64,000 bases of DNA, taken from positions 2,806,259 through 2,870,258 of the forward strand of contig OX442320.1 of assembly GCA_949358305.1 (NCBI GenBank). The letters run 5' to 3'. The notes below the pieces were generated by a model, which saw only the letters and a list, made by a program, of their open reading frames with translations, ran no database searches and was not told where the DNA came from. Positions 46,002 through 56,220 of this stretch are shown here, piece after piece (within the stretch, counting starts at the first letter, position 1; each line of letters opens with the position of its first letter). Position numbers and translations under genes: made by a program. The DNA is from Strigamia acuminata. Taxonomy: Eukaryota; Arthropoda; Chilopoda; Geophilomorpha; Linotaeniidae.

Positions 46002-47020
46002 TAAGTGGCGCCACCGCCTAAGTATGCAAATTAGGACGCCTTGGTTTCATAAGGTTAACGTTTCACTCGTCATTCGACCACGGAAGCCGTCGCATCTCAG
46101 TAAGTTCTTTTGGAAATTTATTTTCTTCAATTTTTTCAAGTGAATTTTATTTTATTGTTGTTGTTAATCCAAGTTTATTTAGAGTCTTTTATTAGGAAGT
46201 TTTATTTCGTTTATTTGAATGAATTTAACATTTAGGTTTAGGTTTAGGATTGGGCTGATACATAAAATTAGTTCGAGCGTGGACGAATATTGGTTCAAGG
46301 AGTCCGCCATTATTCATGCTTCTCTTTGTCGAGTCCGCCCGCCATTAATGCTTCGCTTTGTCTGTTGAGTCCGCCATTATTGGTTTTCTTTGTCGAGTCC
46401 TTCATTCTTGCTGCTGTGTTTTTTCGAGTCCTCCATTCTTAATCCTTTTTTTAAATTCCTTTTTTACTTTTTCCTTTTTTCACGAAGACCGAAAATTGAA
46501 ACGGACAACGACTGGAGTAAGTGGTTTCTCAAATTTTTTATTTCTTTTTAGTCAATTGTAGGTATCTTTTTTTGTTTACTGCATTTATTTTATTTATTGT
46601 GTTTCTTTCGCCTTAGTAGCCTTGGTAGTTAAGTGTCATTTTTGCATTATGTAAATGTTTTTTAAGTGGCGCCACCGTTAAAGTATGCAAATTAGGACAG
46701 CTTGGCTTCATGCGGTGAATGTTTCATTCGTCATTCGACCACGGAGGCAGCCGCATCACAGTAAGTTCTTTTGAAAGTTTTCTTAATTTTTCTTGTTAAT
46801 TCTAGTTTTAGTTTCTAGTCAGTCTTTTATTAGGAAGTTTTATTTCGTTTATTTAGGCTTATGCATGAAATGTTAGTTAGAACTTTGCGAATATTGCTTT
46901 TCTTTATCGAGCCCTCTATTAATAATGCTGTGTTTTTTCGCTTTTCTTTCGCCAGTCCATTATTAACGTTTTTTTAAATACTTTTTTTATTTTAGGAATA
47001 CGAAGATTGAAACTGGACAA
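46002..47020 (+). repeat. Tandemly duplicated non-coding module
   Basis: Two related modules start with aagtggcgccaccg (46002 and 46663), continue with aagtatgcaaattaggac, a cttcat...cgtcattcgaccacgga stretch and CAGTAAGTTCTTTT (a good splice donor), and end with gaagattgaaac-like sequence plus ggacaacgac (about 46485-46512 and 46990-47012). Between them lie irregular repeats of gtccgccattat and ctttgtcgagtcc. The constant donor suggests duplicated untranslated first exons or a non-coding transcript, but no open frame follows. Confidence 0.55.
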
Positions 47021-47095
47021 CGACGAATAGGATTGCCCTGTGACAGTGAATTCTTCTATTTAATTTTGTTTTATCATTTTATGTATATTAAATAT

Positions 47096-47170
47096 TTTTG
47101 TAAAATATTTTCCAAGTCCCATTTTGTAAAATATTTTCCAAGTCCCATTTTGTAAAATATTTTCCAAGTG
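47096..47170. repeat. 27-bp direct repeat, three copies
   Basis: ttgtaaaatattttccaagt plus cccatt, repeated three times, the last copy diverging at its end. Confidence 0.8.
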
Positions 47171-47382
47171 TCGTTTTTCATTTTTACGCTAAGTCCAATA
47201 ATCCATTTTGTAAACCGAGCATGTAAATTCATTGAATAAAGTATTTTTAATAGCATTCTTTTATTTCTTATAAAACAATTATTTCCAATCTTCCACCTCC
47301 ATCGCAAATTTTTCAAAAAAGACTTAGCTGCTTTTATATATATATAGAGGAATAATTCACGTGGGAGATATTTTTAATGGAA

Positions 47383-47768
47383 AAGATGGAGGAAAAGAGA
47401 AAGGGAAAATGGAGGAAAAGAGAAAGGGAAAATGGAGGAAAAGAGAAAGGGAAAATGGAGGAAAAGAGAAAGGGAAAATGGAGGAAAAGAGAAAGGGAAA
47501 ATGGAGGAAAAGAGAAAGGGAAAATGGAGGAAAAGAGAAAGGGAAAATGGAGGAAAAGAGAAAGGGAAAATGGAGGAAAAGAGAAAGGGAAAATGGAGGA
47601 AAAGAGAAAGGGAAAATGGAGGAAAAGAGAAAGGGAAAATGGAGGAAAAGAGAAAGGGAAAATGGAGGAAAAGAGAAAGGGAAAATGGAGGAAAAGAGAA
47701 AGGGAAAATGAAGGAAAAGAGAAAGGGAAAATGGAGGAAAAGAGAAAGGGAAAATGGAGGGAAGAGTA
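47383..47768. repeat. 23-bp minisatellite, about 16-17 copies
   Basis: Nearly perfect tandem unit of 23 bp (aaaatggaggaaaagagaaa plus ggg). Since 23 is not a multiple of 3, all three plus frames read the same lysine-rich pseudo-peptide; this is not a gene. One copy has aatgaagg for aatggagg near 47708. A (TG)n run follows at about 47808-47824. Confidence 0.92.
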
Positions 47769-48539
47769 GAAAAAAGTATACATTTATTTAAATACAGTTA
47801 AAATAAATTGTGTGTGTGTGTGTGAAGTGGATTCCAATAGCTCTCGGTGTCTTTGTCCGACGAAGTTCCTAGCAATGTCTTCAAATTACACGCACCCTTG
47901 AATTTGGAAGTGTAATATTCCTAGAAATAAAAGAAAAATCAGTAAACATAATAGCAAAAAAAAGTGTATAATGGCGTACAAAATGTCATACATTTTTCAA
48001 TAAAATAAAGCAAAGTCAAAATTCATATAACCATAAAAATAGGAGAAGTTAAAAAAATATGCAGCAACGAGCGCGAATAATAAACAGATACGACAGTTTA
48101 AAAAAAGCCAATAATTCATTTAAGTGCGGAGAAAATAAAACTAAAAATTTGTAAAAATAATAAGACTAAACAAAGATAGCTTACCTCGAACGTTGCTCCC
48201 GCACTTCTTTCTGGTTTGCACTCTGAAGAAAAAATGAGTCAAGTCTCGGATTTTTGAATATTTAATGAGCGTGCGGGATGCTTCCACCTCCGTCGTGCCA
48301 TCCGTGAGCTACGGTCGAACTAAAACTTTTAGTCACAAACAATTGCCCTCAGATGGCGGAAAATCAAATTTAATAAAATCAATAAAAAAATATCGACAAA
48401 ATTCACTTTTACTTATCTGTCATGACTCTTTTTCTTTTCCAATTTCGATCCGCGAGCCCTTTCTGATCCTGAAAACTCGCATCAAAGTAGAATCATCATT
48501 ATCAAACACTTTGATTTACACAACTTAACATTCTAACAA

Positions 48540-49080
48540 AATTTAAACCAGACCGGAATTAATTATGCACGGCAAAAGTCATTAGTTTCTGCGGATCGAT
48601 ACGTATCAAAGCGGACACTTGACTGCCTGTCCTCGCAAACCTCGCCTTTACATGATCAAACCCGCATGTAAAGTAAAATTCAAAACTCGCCTCAACCTCG
48701 ATGCCAAGGATGACGTCACAAAATATCGCGTTGACTGTGTTATTCTGTGGTGTTGGCTCGGTTTGGCAGTTTCCTCCACTCCATCATTTTCGCCCATGTT
48801 GAGTTTGTTTTCACATCACGTCCATGTTTCAACGCTAAATTTCAACTCATAACGAATTCTAGCTCTTATATCTGTCCCATGAAAAGTTATTTCAACAACT
48901 ACAAACTTATTTACACGCAAACCGCGCCCTATCTGTTCCTGAAAACTGGCATCAAAAGTAGAATTCAAAACTCGAGTCAACCTCGATACGAATGATGACG
49001 TCACAAAATATCGCGTTTACTATTGTAGCGCGATGCAACTGTCGCCAACCGACACTATTCCAAACATGAGTAAAATTCAA
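48540..49080. repeat. Dispersed repeat with TGACGTCA boxes, copy A
   Basis: A segment beginning around cgatacgtatcaaagcgg contains aaactcgcctcaacctcgatg followed by gatgacgtcacaaaatatcg. The palindrome TGACGTCA (a CRE/ATF-type site) occurs at 48711-48718 and 48996-49003. The same segment recurs at 50880-51360 and 59200-59730, always with two TGACGTCA boxes. No ORF is shared between copies, so it is a non-coding repeat. Confidence 0.75.
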
Positions 49081-49089
49081 AGCAAAATT

Positions 49090-49850
49090 CTATCGACAGT
49101 TCATGCTTCGATGCGGCCGATAAATCGATAACTTATTACGGTAATACGTTTATTAAATCGTTGGATGTCGCCTATGAAACGAGGTATTTTTCATAGTCGT
49201 CCACGAATACAACGAATCTCAACAACGAATCAAAAAAGTGCATTTTGATGGTGGCGCCACTCAACGGGTAAAAAAGAAGACTTTTTTCGTCTTTTTACAA
49301 ACTACGATATACTGTATAGATTCAACAGGTTTTGCGTGTGTTTAATAAAGTGCATACGTTTTTTAAATCGACAGTTCCAGTTTCACACGCGAACAACAAA
49401 TCGAGGACTTACTACGGTTATTAAACCACTGAATGTCGCATCTCGAAGGTCTTTTTCAACTGCATACCGGTAGTTGTCCATGGGCTATAAAACGAATCAC
49501 GTTCAAGAAAAATGCACTTTCTACGGTGGCGCCACTCAACGGGTAAAAAAGAAGACATTTTTTGGTCTTCTTTTTTACCCGTTGAGTGGCGCCACCGTAG
49601 AAAGTGCATTTTTTTGATTCGTTGTATTCGTGGACGACGATGAAAAAGACCTTCTTTGATAGGCGACATCCAACGGTTTAATAAACGTATTAGCGTAATA
49701 AGTTATCGATTTATCGCCTGCATCGAAGCCTGAACTGTCGATAAACAAAACGTCTTCAATTTATTAAACTCACGCAAATCCTGTTGAAACTACATTTCGG
49801 AGTTTGGACAAAGACAAAAAAATGTCTTCTTTTTTACCCGTTGAGTGGCG
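49090..49850. mobile_element. Foldback/MITE-like element with GTGGCGCCAC boxes
   Basis: Sequence at about 49098-49228 is the inverted equivalent of 49615-49741 (both contain taaatcgataacttatta and its complement). A second forward copy lies at about 49330-49560 and the centre is a perfect hairpin. The palindrome GTGGCGCCAC recurs in every copy (49251, 49525, 49587, 49848) and again at 46004, 46665 and 58740. No transposase is encoded. A related single arm is at 58540-58760. Confidence 0.65.
49511..49610. repeat. Perfect 46-nt inverted repeat with 8-nt loop
   Basis: Left arm 49511-49556 and right arm 49565-49610 are exact reverse complements, separated by attttttg. Each arm contains the sub-palindrome GTGGCGCCAC. 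RNA or single-stranded DNA of this segment would form a very stable cruciform or hairpin. Confidence 0.95.
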
Positions 49851-50345
49851 CCACCGATCAAAAACAATATTTTGAACGATGCCAATGAGCTCATTGATTT
49901 GAGTTTAAATTTTATCTGAACTACAGACAATACTACGCACACGGGCAAAATCCATCGTGAAAAAGACATAGAAAAGAATAAACACAAATCAAAATTCAGT
50001 GAAAGTTGAAAGGAATAATAATAAAACGAAATATATTCAATTTTAATCGTTTAGAATTCTTAAACACTACATTATTCACAGCGACACCTGCCACGGTATC
50101 CAATTCTAAACAAAAGGGAAAAACCCAACCACAAACATAACACGATCAATGATAATGTCATGAATGCAATTCGGGATTTCGACAAATCAAATACATAAAT
50201 TACTATACACAAATAGACACAAAAAATGAGATTCAGAACAAAAATATTGGCACTAGGAAATCCAATTAATTCACTTAATCTTAACTCGTCAAAAAATGAA
50301 GGCAAAAAACAAAACAAAAAGATTTTGAAAATAAATTCGTAACAT

Positions 50346-50690
50346 TCATTTTACAATCGACAAATTTCCTTCGCTCTTCAACACGCCCTCGACACTCATC
50401 AAACATTTGTACGTGCCCGCATCGTCGCAATTTGCGTTCAAAATGCGCAGAGAATAAATGCGGTTTCCACTCGTCGAAAATATTCGTCTTCGGTCCCCGA
50501 AAATCTGTTAATCGTCTTTAAACCGCGACACTTGCACCTTCAACTTGCTCTCCACTTCCACCTCGAACATGGCCATACTTCCGGTTTTTACTACCAATTT
50601 TTCGGGTAAATCGCGCTCGATGATCGCTTCCTCGGTGCTGGGTGTTCGAGCTTCCTTGCTGAATTTACCGATGGGTAAAACGGGGACTGA
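50346..50690 (-). pseudogene. Immunoglobulin I-set domain fragment with in-frame stop
   Basis: The minus-strand frame reads an I-set Ig domain: a Val/Glu-rich first strand region, VSRFKDD where the usual W is F, then TAA at 50508-50510, then the same frame continues through RIYSLRILNANCDDAGTYKC, the diagnostic DxGxYxC motif, and ends NLSIVK with TGA at 50346. Such domains occur in tandem in titin/obscurin-type muscle proteins and in cell-surface receptors. Only this one domain is present. The TAA replaces a codon that is usually Lys or Gly after KDD or KDG. It is most likely a decayed last exon. The nearby duplicate region (58.9-59.2 kb) lacks it. Confidence 0.7.
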
Positions 50691-50879
50691 AGATGATCGA
50701 ATGCTATGCCGCAGAGAAATGGCCGATTTTGGCCATTTCTCCAAAAACGGCCAAAATTGTAAAAGCTCTAAAAACATGCTGAATCGGTGTAAAATGAGCT
50801 AAAAAATCAATTAACATCAATATAACATAAGTCGGTCTATCAGGCACCGTTGCAGAGATAGGGGCAGAAAACAGTTTTA

Positions 50880-51360
50880 GTCACATACAAACCTCGCCCT
50901 ACCTGATCAAACCCGCATGTAAAGTAAAATTCAAAACTCGCCTCAACCTCGATGCCAAGGATGACGTCACAAAATATCGCGTTGACTGTGTTATTCTGTG
51001 GTGTTGGCTCGGTTTGGTAGTTTCCTCCACTCGATCATTTTCGCCTATGTTGAGTTTGTTTTCACATCACATCCACGTTTCAACGCTAAATTTCAACTCA
51101 TAACGAATTCTAGCTCTTATATCTGTTCCATTAATTAGTTATTTCAACAACTACAAACTTATTTACGCGCAAACCGAGCTCTATCTGTTCTTGAAAACTG
51201 GCCAATCCTAGCCCTACCCTGCTACCTGATCAAACCCGCCATGTAAAGTAAAATTCAAAACTCGCCTCAACCTCGATGCCAAGGATGACGTCACAAAATA
51301 TCGCGTTTACTGTGGTGGCGCGATGCGACTGTCGCCTACCGACACTATTCCAAACACTAT
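50880..51360. repeat. Dispersed repeat with TGACGTCA boxes, copy B
   Basis: Second copy of the repeat. TGACGTCA is at 50962-50969 and 51286-51293. It is followed directly by the segment that carries the small secreted-type gene and RAB3GAP1, as is copy C. Confidence 0.75.
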
Positions 51361-51504
51361 AATCCCTTATTTTTACAGAGCAAAATTCTTCTAAAATAAA
51401 AAATAAAATAAAACACCTACCCGCACATCACATTTGAGAAAATTTTAATCGCGACTGAAAAAATGATTCAATAAAACTACAAAGAGAAAAATCCGTTGTT
51501 GTCA

Positions 51505-51530
51505 GTAATAATAATAATAATAATAATAAT
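51505..51530. repeat. (AAT)n microsatellite, duplicated at 59888
   Basis: About eight trinucleotides; the same run occurs in the second copy of this segment at about 59888-59912. Confidence 0.9.
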
Positions 51531-51617
51531 TATCATTACCCATTAACTTACACGCAAATCAGTGCTCTAGTTACTTAGCAACTAATCGATCCCAAATAAA
51601 TACCAAAAAAGTGAAAA

Positions 51618-51905
51618 ATGAAGCCCGCTTTACCTCTGCTCGCTTCTCTGCTCACCTGTCTGCCTCATTCAGATAAAAAAAAACCTCAAACGAGCCAAAA
51701 AACATCAATTTCAAACCAATCGCTTTCAACCCGTAGCGTCAATCGACTGCAGATTCGACCCAAACATCCCGTGGCAAGTTTTGGAAAACGTTTACTCGTG
51801 CAACGCGACCGAGATTTCCCATTAATTCTTCGCCAACTTGCAGTGTGAACGAAGTCATCGTCTGGTCGTGTTTGTTCGGAGCGATTTTCATCGTGGGCGT
51901 GTGCG
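51618..51905 (+). pseudogene. Small secreted/membrane-type gene, copy 1 (broken)
   Basis: Corresponds to the plus-strand gene at 60001-60350. ATG at 51618 starts a signal-peptide-like MKPALPLLASLLTCLPHS, but the splice donor after it is changed from GGTAAA to GATAAA. The second exon part (RFDPNIPWQVLENVYSCNAT) is shortened by a deletion after CGACCGAGATTT. The hydrophobic stretch EVIVWSCLFGAIFIVGVCVV is retained near 51848-51910. It overlaps, on the opposite strand, the region where RAB3GAP1 copy 1 should end. It looks non-functional. Confidence 0.4.
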
Positions 51906-51919
51906 TCGTCGGTTTAGGG

Positions 51920-53043
51920 AATTCACTAATTGCTGGATGACTTTTCGACTTCGTGGAACCGTCGTCGGAAGTGGCGATATCCTCATCGGACGAATCGGCA
52001 TCGATTAACATATTCAAAGACTTAAAAACAAAACAAAACAAAAAATCAATAAAAAAAAATTAATGGATTCAAATATCAATTCGACCTTTTGCGCCTGCGT
52101 GAACAATTTGACCACAGCTTGACCCGCGGGTCCTCTGTTCGCACCCACGAGTTGAACTTCCCCTTGCTGCAACAGTTCCACAACGAGTTTCTCAATCTCC
52201 GAAACCCCCTCCGGAGAAAACAACTTCGTCTTCAACGACGTAATTCGTGCAGTGGTCACTGTTGATCTCCTCGTAGCGCTTCACGTCCACTTTGGGCGCC
52301 CGAAAAATCTTAGAAATCCTCTGCGCGATCACAAGCACCGAATCTTCGTCATTCAAATGAGTGACCAGCTGACCGACCGTCGACGACGCCAACCAATGAA
52401 GCACCTTCTCGGCCTCCCTGGTGTCGTCCAAATATTGCAGGGCAGCATCATGCGCGTGCTCAGATGACCCCTCTTGCCCTCGTCGTCCTCCTGGATCCAA
52501 TCTCGAAGCGAATACCATCGAACAAAGTCCTCCAAACAGCACGCGGGATTGGCTGCCTGCAAAACAATCGACGGTTTAATAATTTTCAATTCGTTTTCGA
52601 CTTCCTGCCATTACTTTGAAGGCCTCCATGTCGGATAGTAAACAAGCGCTTTGCATTTTTGCTCGCAATTCGGTGCCTTGCGCGTCCGTGCCCAACTGGA
52701 CGAGAACCTCGGCGTGTTCCTCGAGCAGATCTTCGGTCATCGGGGTCGGTTCCTGCGAATCAAAGTGGGAAAATCAATTCAACGAGTCGTTTTTATCGCT
52801 TTTCTCTCTCTCTCCCTTTCGTTCACAACTTTAATCGTGTAATTAATTTTTTTTTTTATTCTTTATTTCTTTTCCCATTATTTCATTTTTTTAATCCGCA
52901 TTTAATTTCATGGTCATCTAATGAAAGGGAAACTGACAAATGAGTAGAGAAACCTGTGTGGCTGGAATGTAAAGCGGTTGATCCGATTTCAACAAGCGCA
53001 AGTCGCCGCAGCGTCTGAGTCGTCCGTCGGGTTGGTGCGAGAT
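51920..53043 (-). pseudogene. RAB3GAP1: RAB3GAP1-like gene, C-terminal exons, copy 1 (broken)
   Basis: Minus-strand exons 52954-53043 (30 codons, QPDGRL ... LLKSDQPLYIPATQ), 52615-52752 (46 codons, PMTEDLLEEHAEVL ... ACLLSDMEAFK), 52086-52556 and a last piece starting at 52020 match the C-terminal part of the catalytic subunit of the Rab3 GTPase-activating complex, which acts on Rab3 and activates Rab18 at the ER. Splice phases agree for the first exons. The third exon is damaged: 56 bases are missing after NIW compared with copy 2, which shifts the frame. A further 57 bases (19 codons) are missing after QLVTHL. A frameshift between RYEEIN and the ITSL...KL segment is shared with copy 2. The true C-terminal end is absent. 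N-terminal exons are not in the window. Confidence 0.8.
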
Positions 53044-53395
53044 CTGTAGTCGACAAAAATCGTATCTGATTTATCGCCTATGTTGAGAAAATTGTTACAC
53101 CTTATTATCTTATTCATTCTTGAAAAATAAACAAAAAATTTTCACTTAATTTTTCTTTATTGTATTCATTCAGCAAAATTGCTTCCACAAATTCATTGAA
53201 TATTTCTACATGATTTATCATATATCTGTATCAAAACATTTTACATAATGTTACGTCCGGTGAATTTTAGTAAAAATATTATTTTTACAAAAAAAATAAT
53301 ATTACCTCGATAACAAACCCCAAAAAAATCAACTATTATAATAAAAAATTATTAAAAAAGTATTAAATTACATTAAATATATTGGTTAATCTATT

Positions 53396-53506
53396 TCAAT
53401 ACGTCACGTCTCTCTGTAACTCCTGGATTCTTTTATGCGCCAATTTCAAGTCGAATTTGACTTCTAGTTCGTAGTTTTCTGCTTTCATGCTTTCCAAACC
53501 GAATCC
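53396..53506 (-). CDS. Last exon of an unidentified coiled-coil protein
   Basis: After an acceptor (TTTTTACAG) 36 codons and a TGA are open on the minus strand: GFGLESMKAENYELEV, then a heptad-like DLKLAHKRIQELQRDV. The exon length (111 nt) and the acceptor are good, but no matching upstream exon could be joined in phase. An upstream open stretch at about 53562-53665 (starts MDEMGSKEENYEDCSE) is a possible partner. Family unknown. Confidence 0.35.
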   Translation of the reverse strand, partial: GFGLESMKAENYELEVKFDLKLAHKRIQELQRDVTY

Positions 53507-53773
53507 CTGTAAAAACAAACTCAATTAAACTTTCACATTGCAGTTAATTGTGACAACCGACCATTTCTCATTCTCTCCGAATTATGTTCTTCTCCTTCCG
53601 TTACACTTCCGACTAATCTTCCCAATCTCTCCGAGCAATCCTCGTAGTTTTCTTCCTTCGAGCCCATCTCGTCCATTCCACACACAATTCTTCACCAAAA
53701 CACTCAAAACTCAAATATCATCCATATTTATAACAACAACAAAAAATATTTACACGCACAATTACAATTAACT

Positions 53774-55203
53774 TCAGTGTTGGTCGTCGGTCGTGAACTC
53801 CGTTTCCATCTCCGTCGGTTCCAACCCGATGAGAAATTTACTCAGTCCAGGCGTCAACGTAGCTCCGCTGCTTCTCTTGCGATTCCCGGGCATCGCGTAT
53901 CGCAACTTATCCCAAAACTGCTTGTCCCCCCACTTGAGATAAGTATTAAGATTGATATGCATGCGCAAATCCGAGTCGAGCGCGTCTTTTTCCGGCAGTT
54001 CGCCCACCACGACCACGATAATACGATTGGCCTTCTCTTGCATCGAGTGGTAATGCGCCGTCTTGAACTCCAGCGAGCTCCAAATGCTGTTCGTAAAATT
54101 CTGCGACAACACGATGATCACTCTGCGACTATTCAGAACCGACGCCTCGATCTGGTCCACGATATGCTCGCCGATCTTCCAGTCCCTCTCGTGGATGCAC
54201 AGCCTGTAGTGCGGCGGTTTGCCCTCCAGTTCCGGCACCATCGTCTCGACCACGAAATCCGAATCCTCGTTCGCGTACGACACGAACGCGTCGAACACCT
54301 TGTCGAACTCGATCTCCTTCTCGCTCAGACACCACCAGAGACACGTGCACTTCCCGTACACCCACAAGCGCACCGCCGACTGGTTTTTGCAGTAGAACGA
54401 CAACACGACCAAGCTCAGCACGAGGATGACCAAAAACGAAATTAAAATCGGACCGGAAATGGCCCAGAAATTGTCGCACAACTCGTTAAACAGCGAGCCC
54501 CCATCGTCGCACGTGACATTTCCAATGTCGACCACCACGTTTTTCCCATCGTCCAACAACCATTTGCGAAAATCTTCATTGTCGCAGTCGCAAATCCACG
54601 GATTATGACCCAAAGTGAGGTGCAACGAGGCGACTAGAGCGCGGTTACTCAGCCAACCGGAAGGTCTCGCGAGTCTGTTGTTGTCCAGCGTCACGTGGGT
54701 CAATCCTCGTGGTATTTCTTCGTTGGTTATTTGAGAAATTCGGTTTCTGGATAAGAATAAGGTGGTCAGTTGGTCCCAGTGGGGGTCACTGAGGCCCCGG
54801 AGAACCGAGATGTTGGTGTTTGTTATCGACAATGAGGTGAGGTTTTGCGGTGCTGTGCTTGGTAGGGATTGCAGGTGAGGATTTGAGCAGTGCATAGAGG
54901 TTTGTTGGCTGCGAATGTATTTGACGCAGGTGCAAAATGGTGGACAGTTGATCGATGTGTTGCAGATTGGTCCCGGGAAAGGCGTGGTCAGTTTGGTTCG
55001 GATTGTCAGCGAGCAGGAAGAGTCTGGTATGATTTTTGTGAGGTTTTCCGAGGGTTCTGTGAATCGGCAGTCACATCCGATCGGGTTGAACGAAATGTCC
55101 AGAGTTAGGTTGTGGTCGTTTGGAACTGCGAGTGTTGTGATCGAGTTGTGGGTCAAGTTGATTAGAGTGTCGAGATAAACGAACGAATAGGTCAGGTTAA
55201 TTT
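53774..55203 (-). CDS. Toll-type receptor: LRRs, transmembrane segment and TIR domain
   Basis: The open frame shows, in order (numbered from codon 55156): one leucine-rich repeat (LINLTHNSITTL), an LRR C-terminal cysteine cap (NPIGCDC), an LRR N-terminal cap (CPPFCTC), about three LRRs, a second C-terminal cap (NPWICDCDNEDF), a transmembrane helix at about 230-253 (ISFLVILVLSLVVLSFYC), then a TIR domain from about 285 with box 1 FDAFVSY, box 2 RLCIHERDW and box 3 FW. The tandem caps are typical of invertebrate Toll. TIR domains recruit MyD88-type adaptors in innate immunity or development. The normal large LRR ectodomain upstream is missing. Instead the same frame continues without a stop into collagen repeats (see 55204-55991). 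The TIR itself has no visible defect. Confidence 0.85.
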
Positions 55204-55991
55204 CTATAAAATAATTTCTATAAAAACGTAGTGGTTTGCCATCCGCAATTCCTTCCGAAGACCCCGGCGTTCCTGGGGGCCCGCGTTCACCCTTCCCACC
55301 TTTCTGTCCAAGTGGCCCAATATGTCCACGATCACCTTTGGGGCCCGCAGGACCCTAAACAAAACAGAAATCAACCCAAAATAAACCCAAACCCCAAAAT
55401 TTTCCATTAATCCTTACCCGTTGTCCATCAACCGCGGCTTTACCCGGGGCACCCGTGTCTCCTTTGGGCCCCGGAAGACCCCTATCACCCTTTAAAAAAA
55501 AAACCCAGTTAATTAAATCATTTAAAAAAATAATTTAAATTTTTTACTTTTTCTCCCGCTTGTTCAGCGAGCATATTCATCGCTCCTCCAATTCCAGGCG
55601 GACCAGGAGGCCCCGGCGGCCCCGGCAACCCAACCCCCGAATCACCCTTTTCACCCTTAAAAAAAAATTAAAAAATTAAAAAATATAAAAAAAAAAAAAT
55701 TATTATTTCCCACTCACTTTATCACCGGCCATCCCCGGTACAGCGACCTACAAAACAAAAAATGGAAAACATGTAGCGCAGTGAAAGCAACCCTAAATTA
55801 AAAGGCGGAACATCTGGCAAAACTAGCCACGCAGTGAAGCCCAACATAACGCGCACCGCCTTTTAAATCACCCTAATAATACATTTAAAAACACGCAAAT
55901 AAACCTACAGCCGGCTCTCCTTTCTCTCCTTTCGCTCCAGCCCTTCCGTCCATTCCAGGAAACCCAGGAAGACCATTTTTCCCCGCTTCAC
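55204..55991 (-). CDS. Collagen-like exons, in frame with the Toll/TIR exon
   Basis: Five minus-strand exons with correct splice sites encode Gly-X-Y repeats: 55909-55991 (GLPGFPGMDGRAGAKGEKGE), 55718-55747 (VAVPGMAGDK), 55548-55655 (36 codons, includes GPPGPPGPPG), 55418-55489 (24 codons, GDRGLPGPKGDTGAPG) and one starting at 55354 (GPAGPKGDRGHIGPLGQKGG). The last three internal exons are phase 0. The last one does not end: after about 13 triplets the frame runs on through ADGKPLRFYRNYF into the Toll LRR, open from 55354 to the TIR stop (526 codons). The upstream exon must end with one base (G) but is not found before the unrelated plus-strand gene at 56221, so the collagen part is 5'-incomplete. 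Collagen type cannot be told. Confidence 0.75.
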
Positions 55992-56220
55992 CTTTACAAT
56001 CGGCCGACCGTAAATAATCCCCAGACTCGGCGTATACCACCAAATATTAATTAGAAGTAAACAGAACTACTTTTCTGCGTAGTATGCGTAAAACGGCTTG
56101 AATTAGAACAACGTTGTCAAGGTAACGTTGTATCCATACACGATTTTTGGATAACGTTTTTTTGGATAACGACTTCGATTTCGAACAAGAGTAGAATTAT
56201 TGAAACATATCAACATAGAA

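Noticed and set aside
47361-47791. Lysine/arginine/glutamate-rich open frames in all plus frames
   Set aside because: Product of the 23-bp minisatellite; the same pseudo-peptide appears in three frames.
53562-53665. Upstream partner exon (MDEMGSKEENYEDCSE...) for the coiled-coil exon at 53396
   Set aside because: No donor was found that joins in phase to the downstream exon; kept only as a remark.
53777-54445. Plus-strand open frame of 222 codons opposite the TIR exon
   Set aside because: Shadow of the TIR coding strand. The minus strand has complete LRR, transmembrane and TIR motifs.
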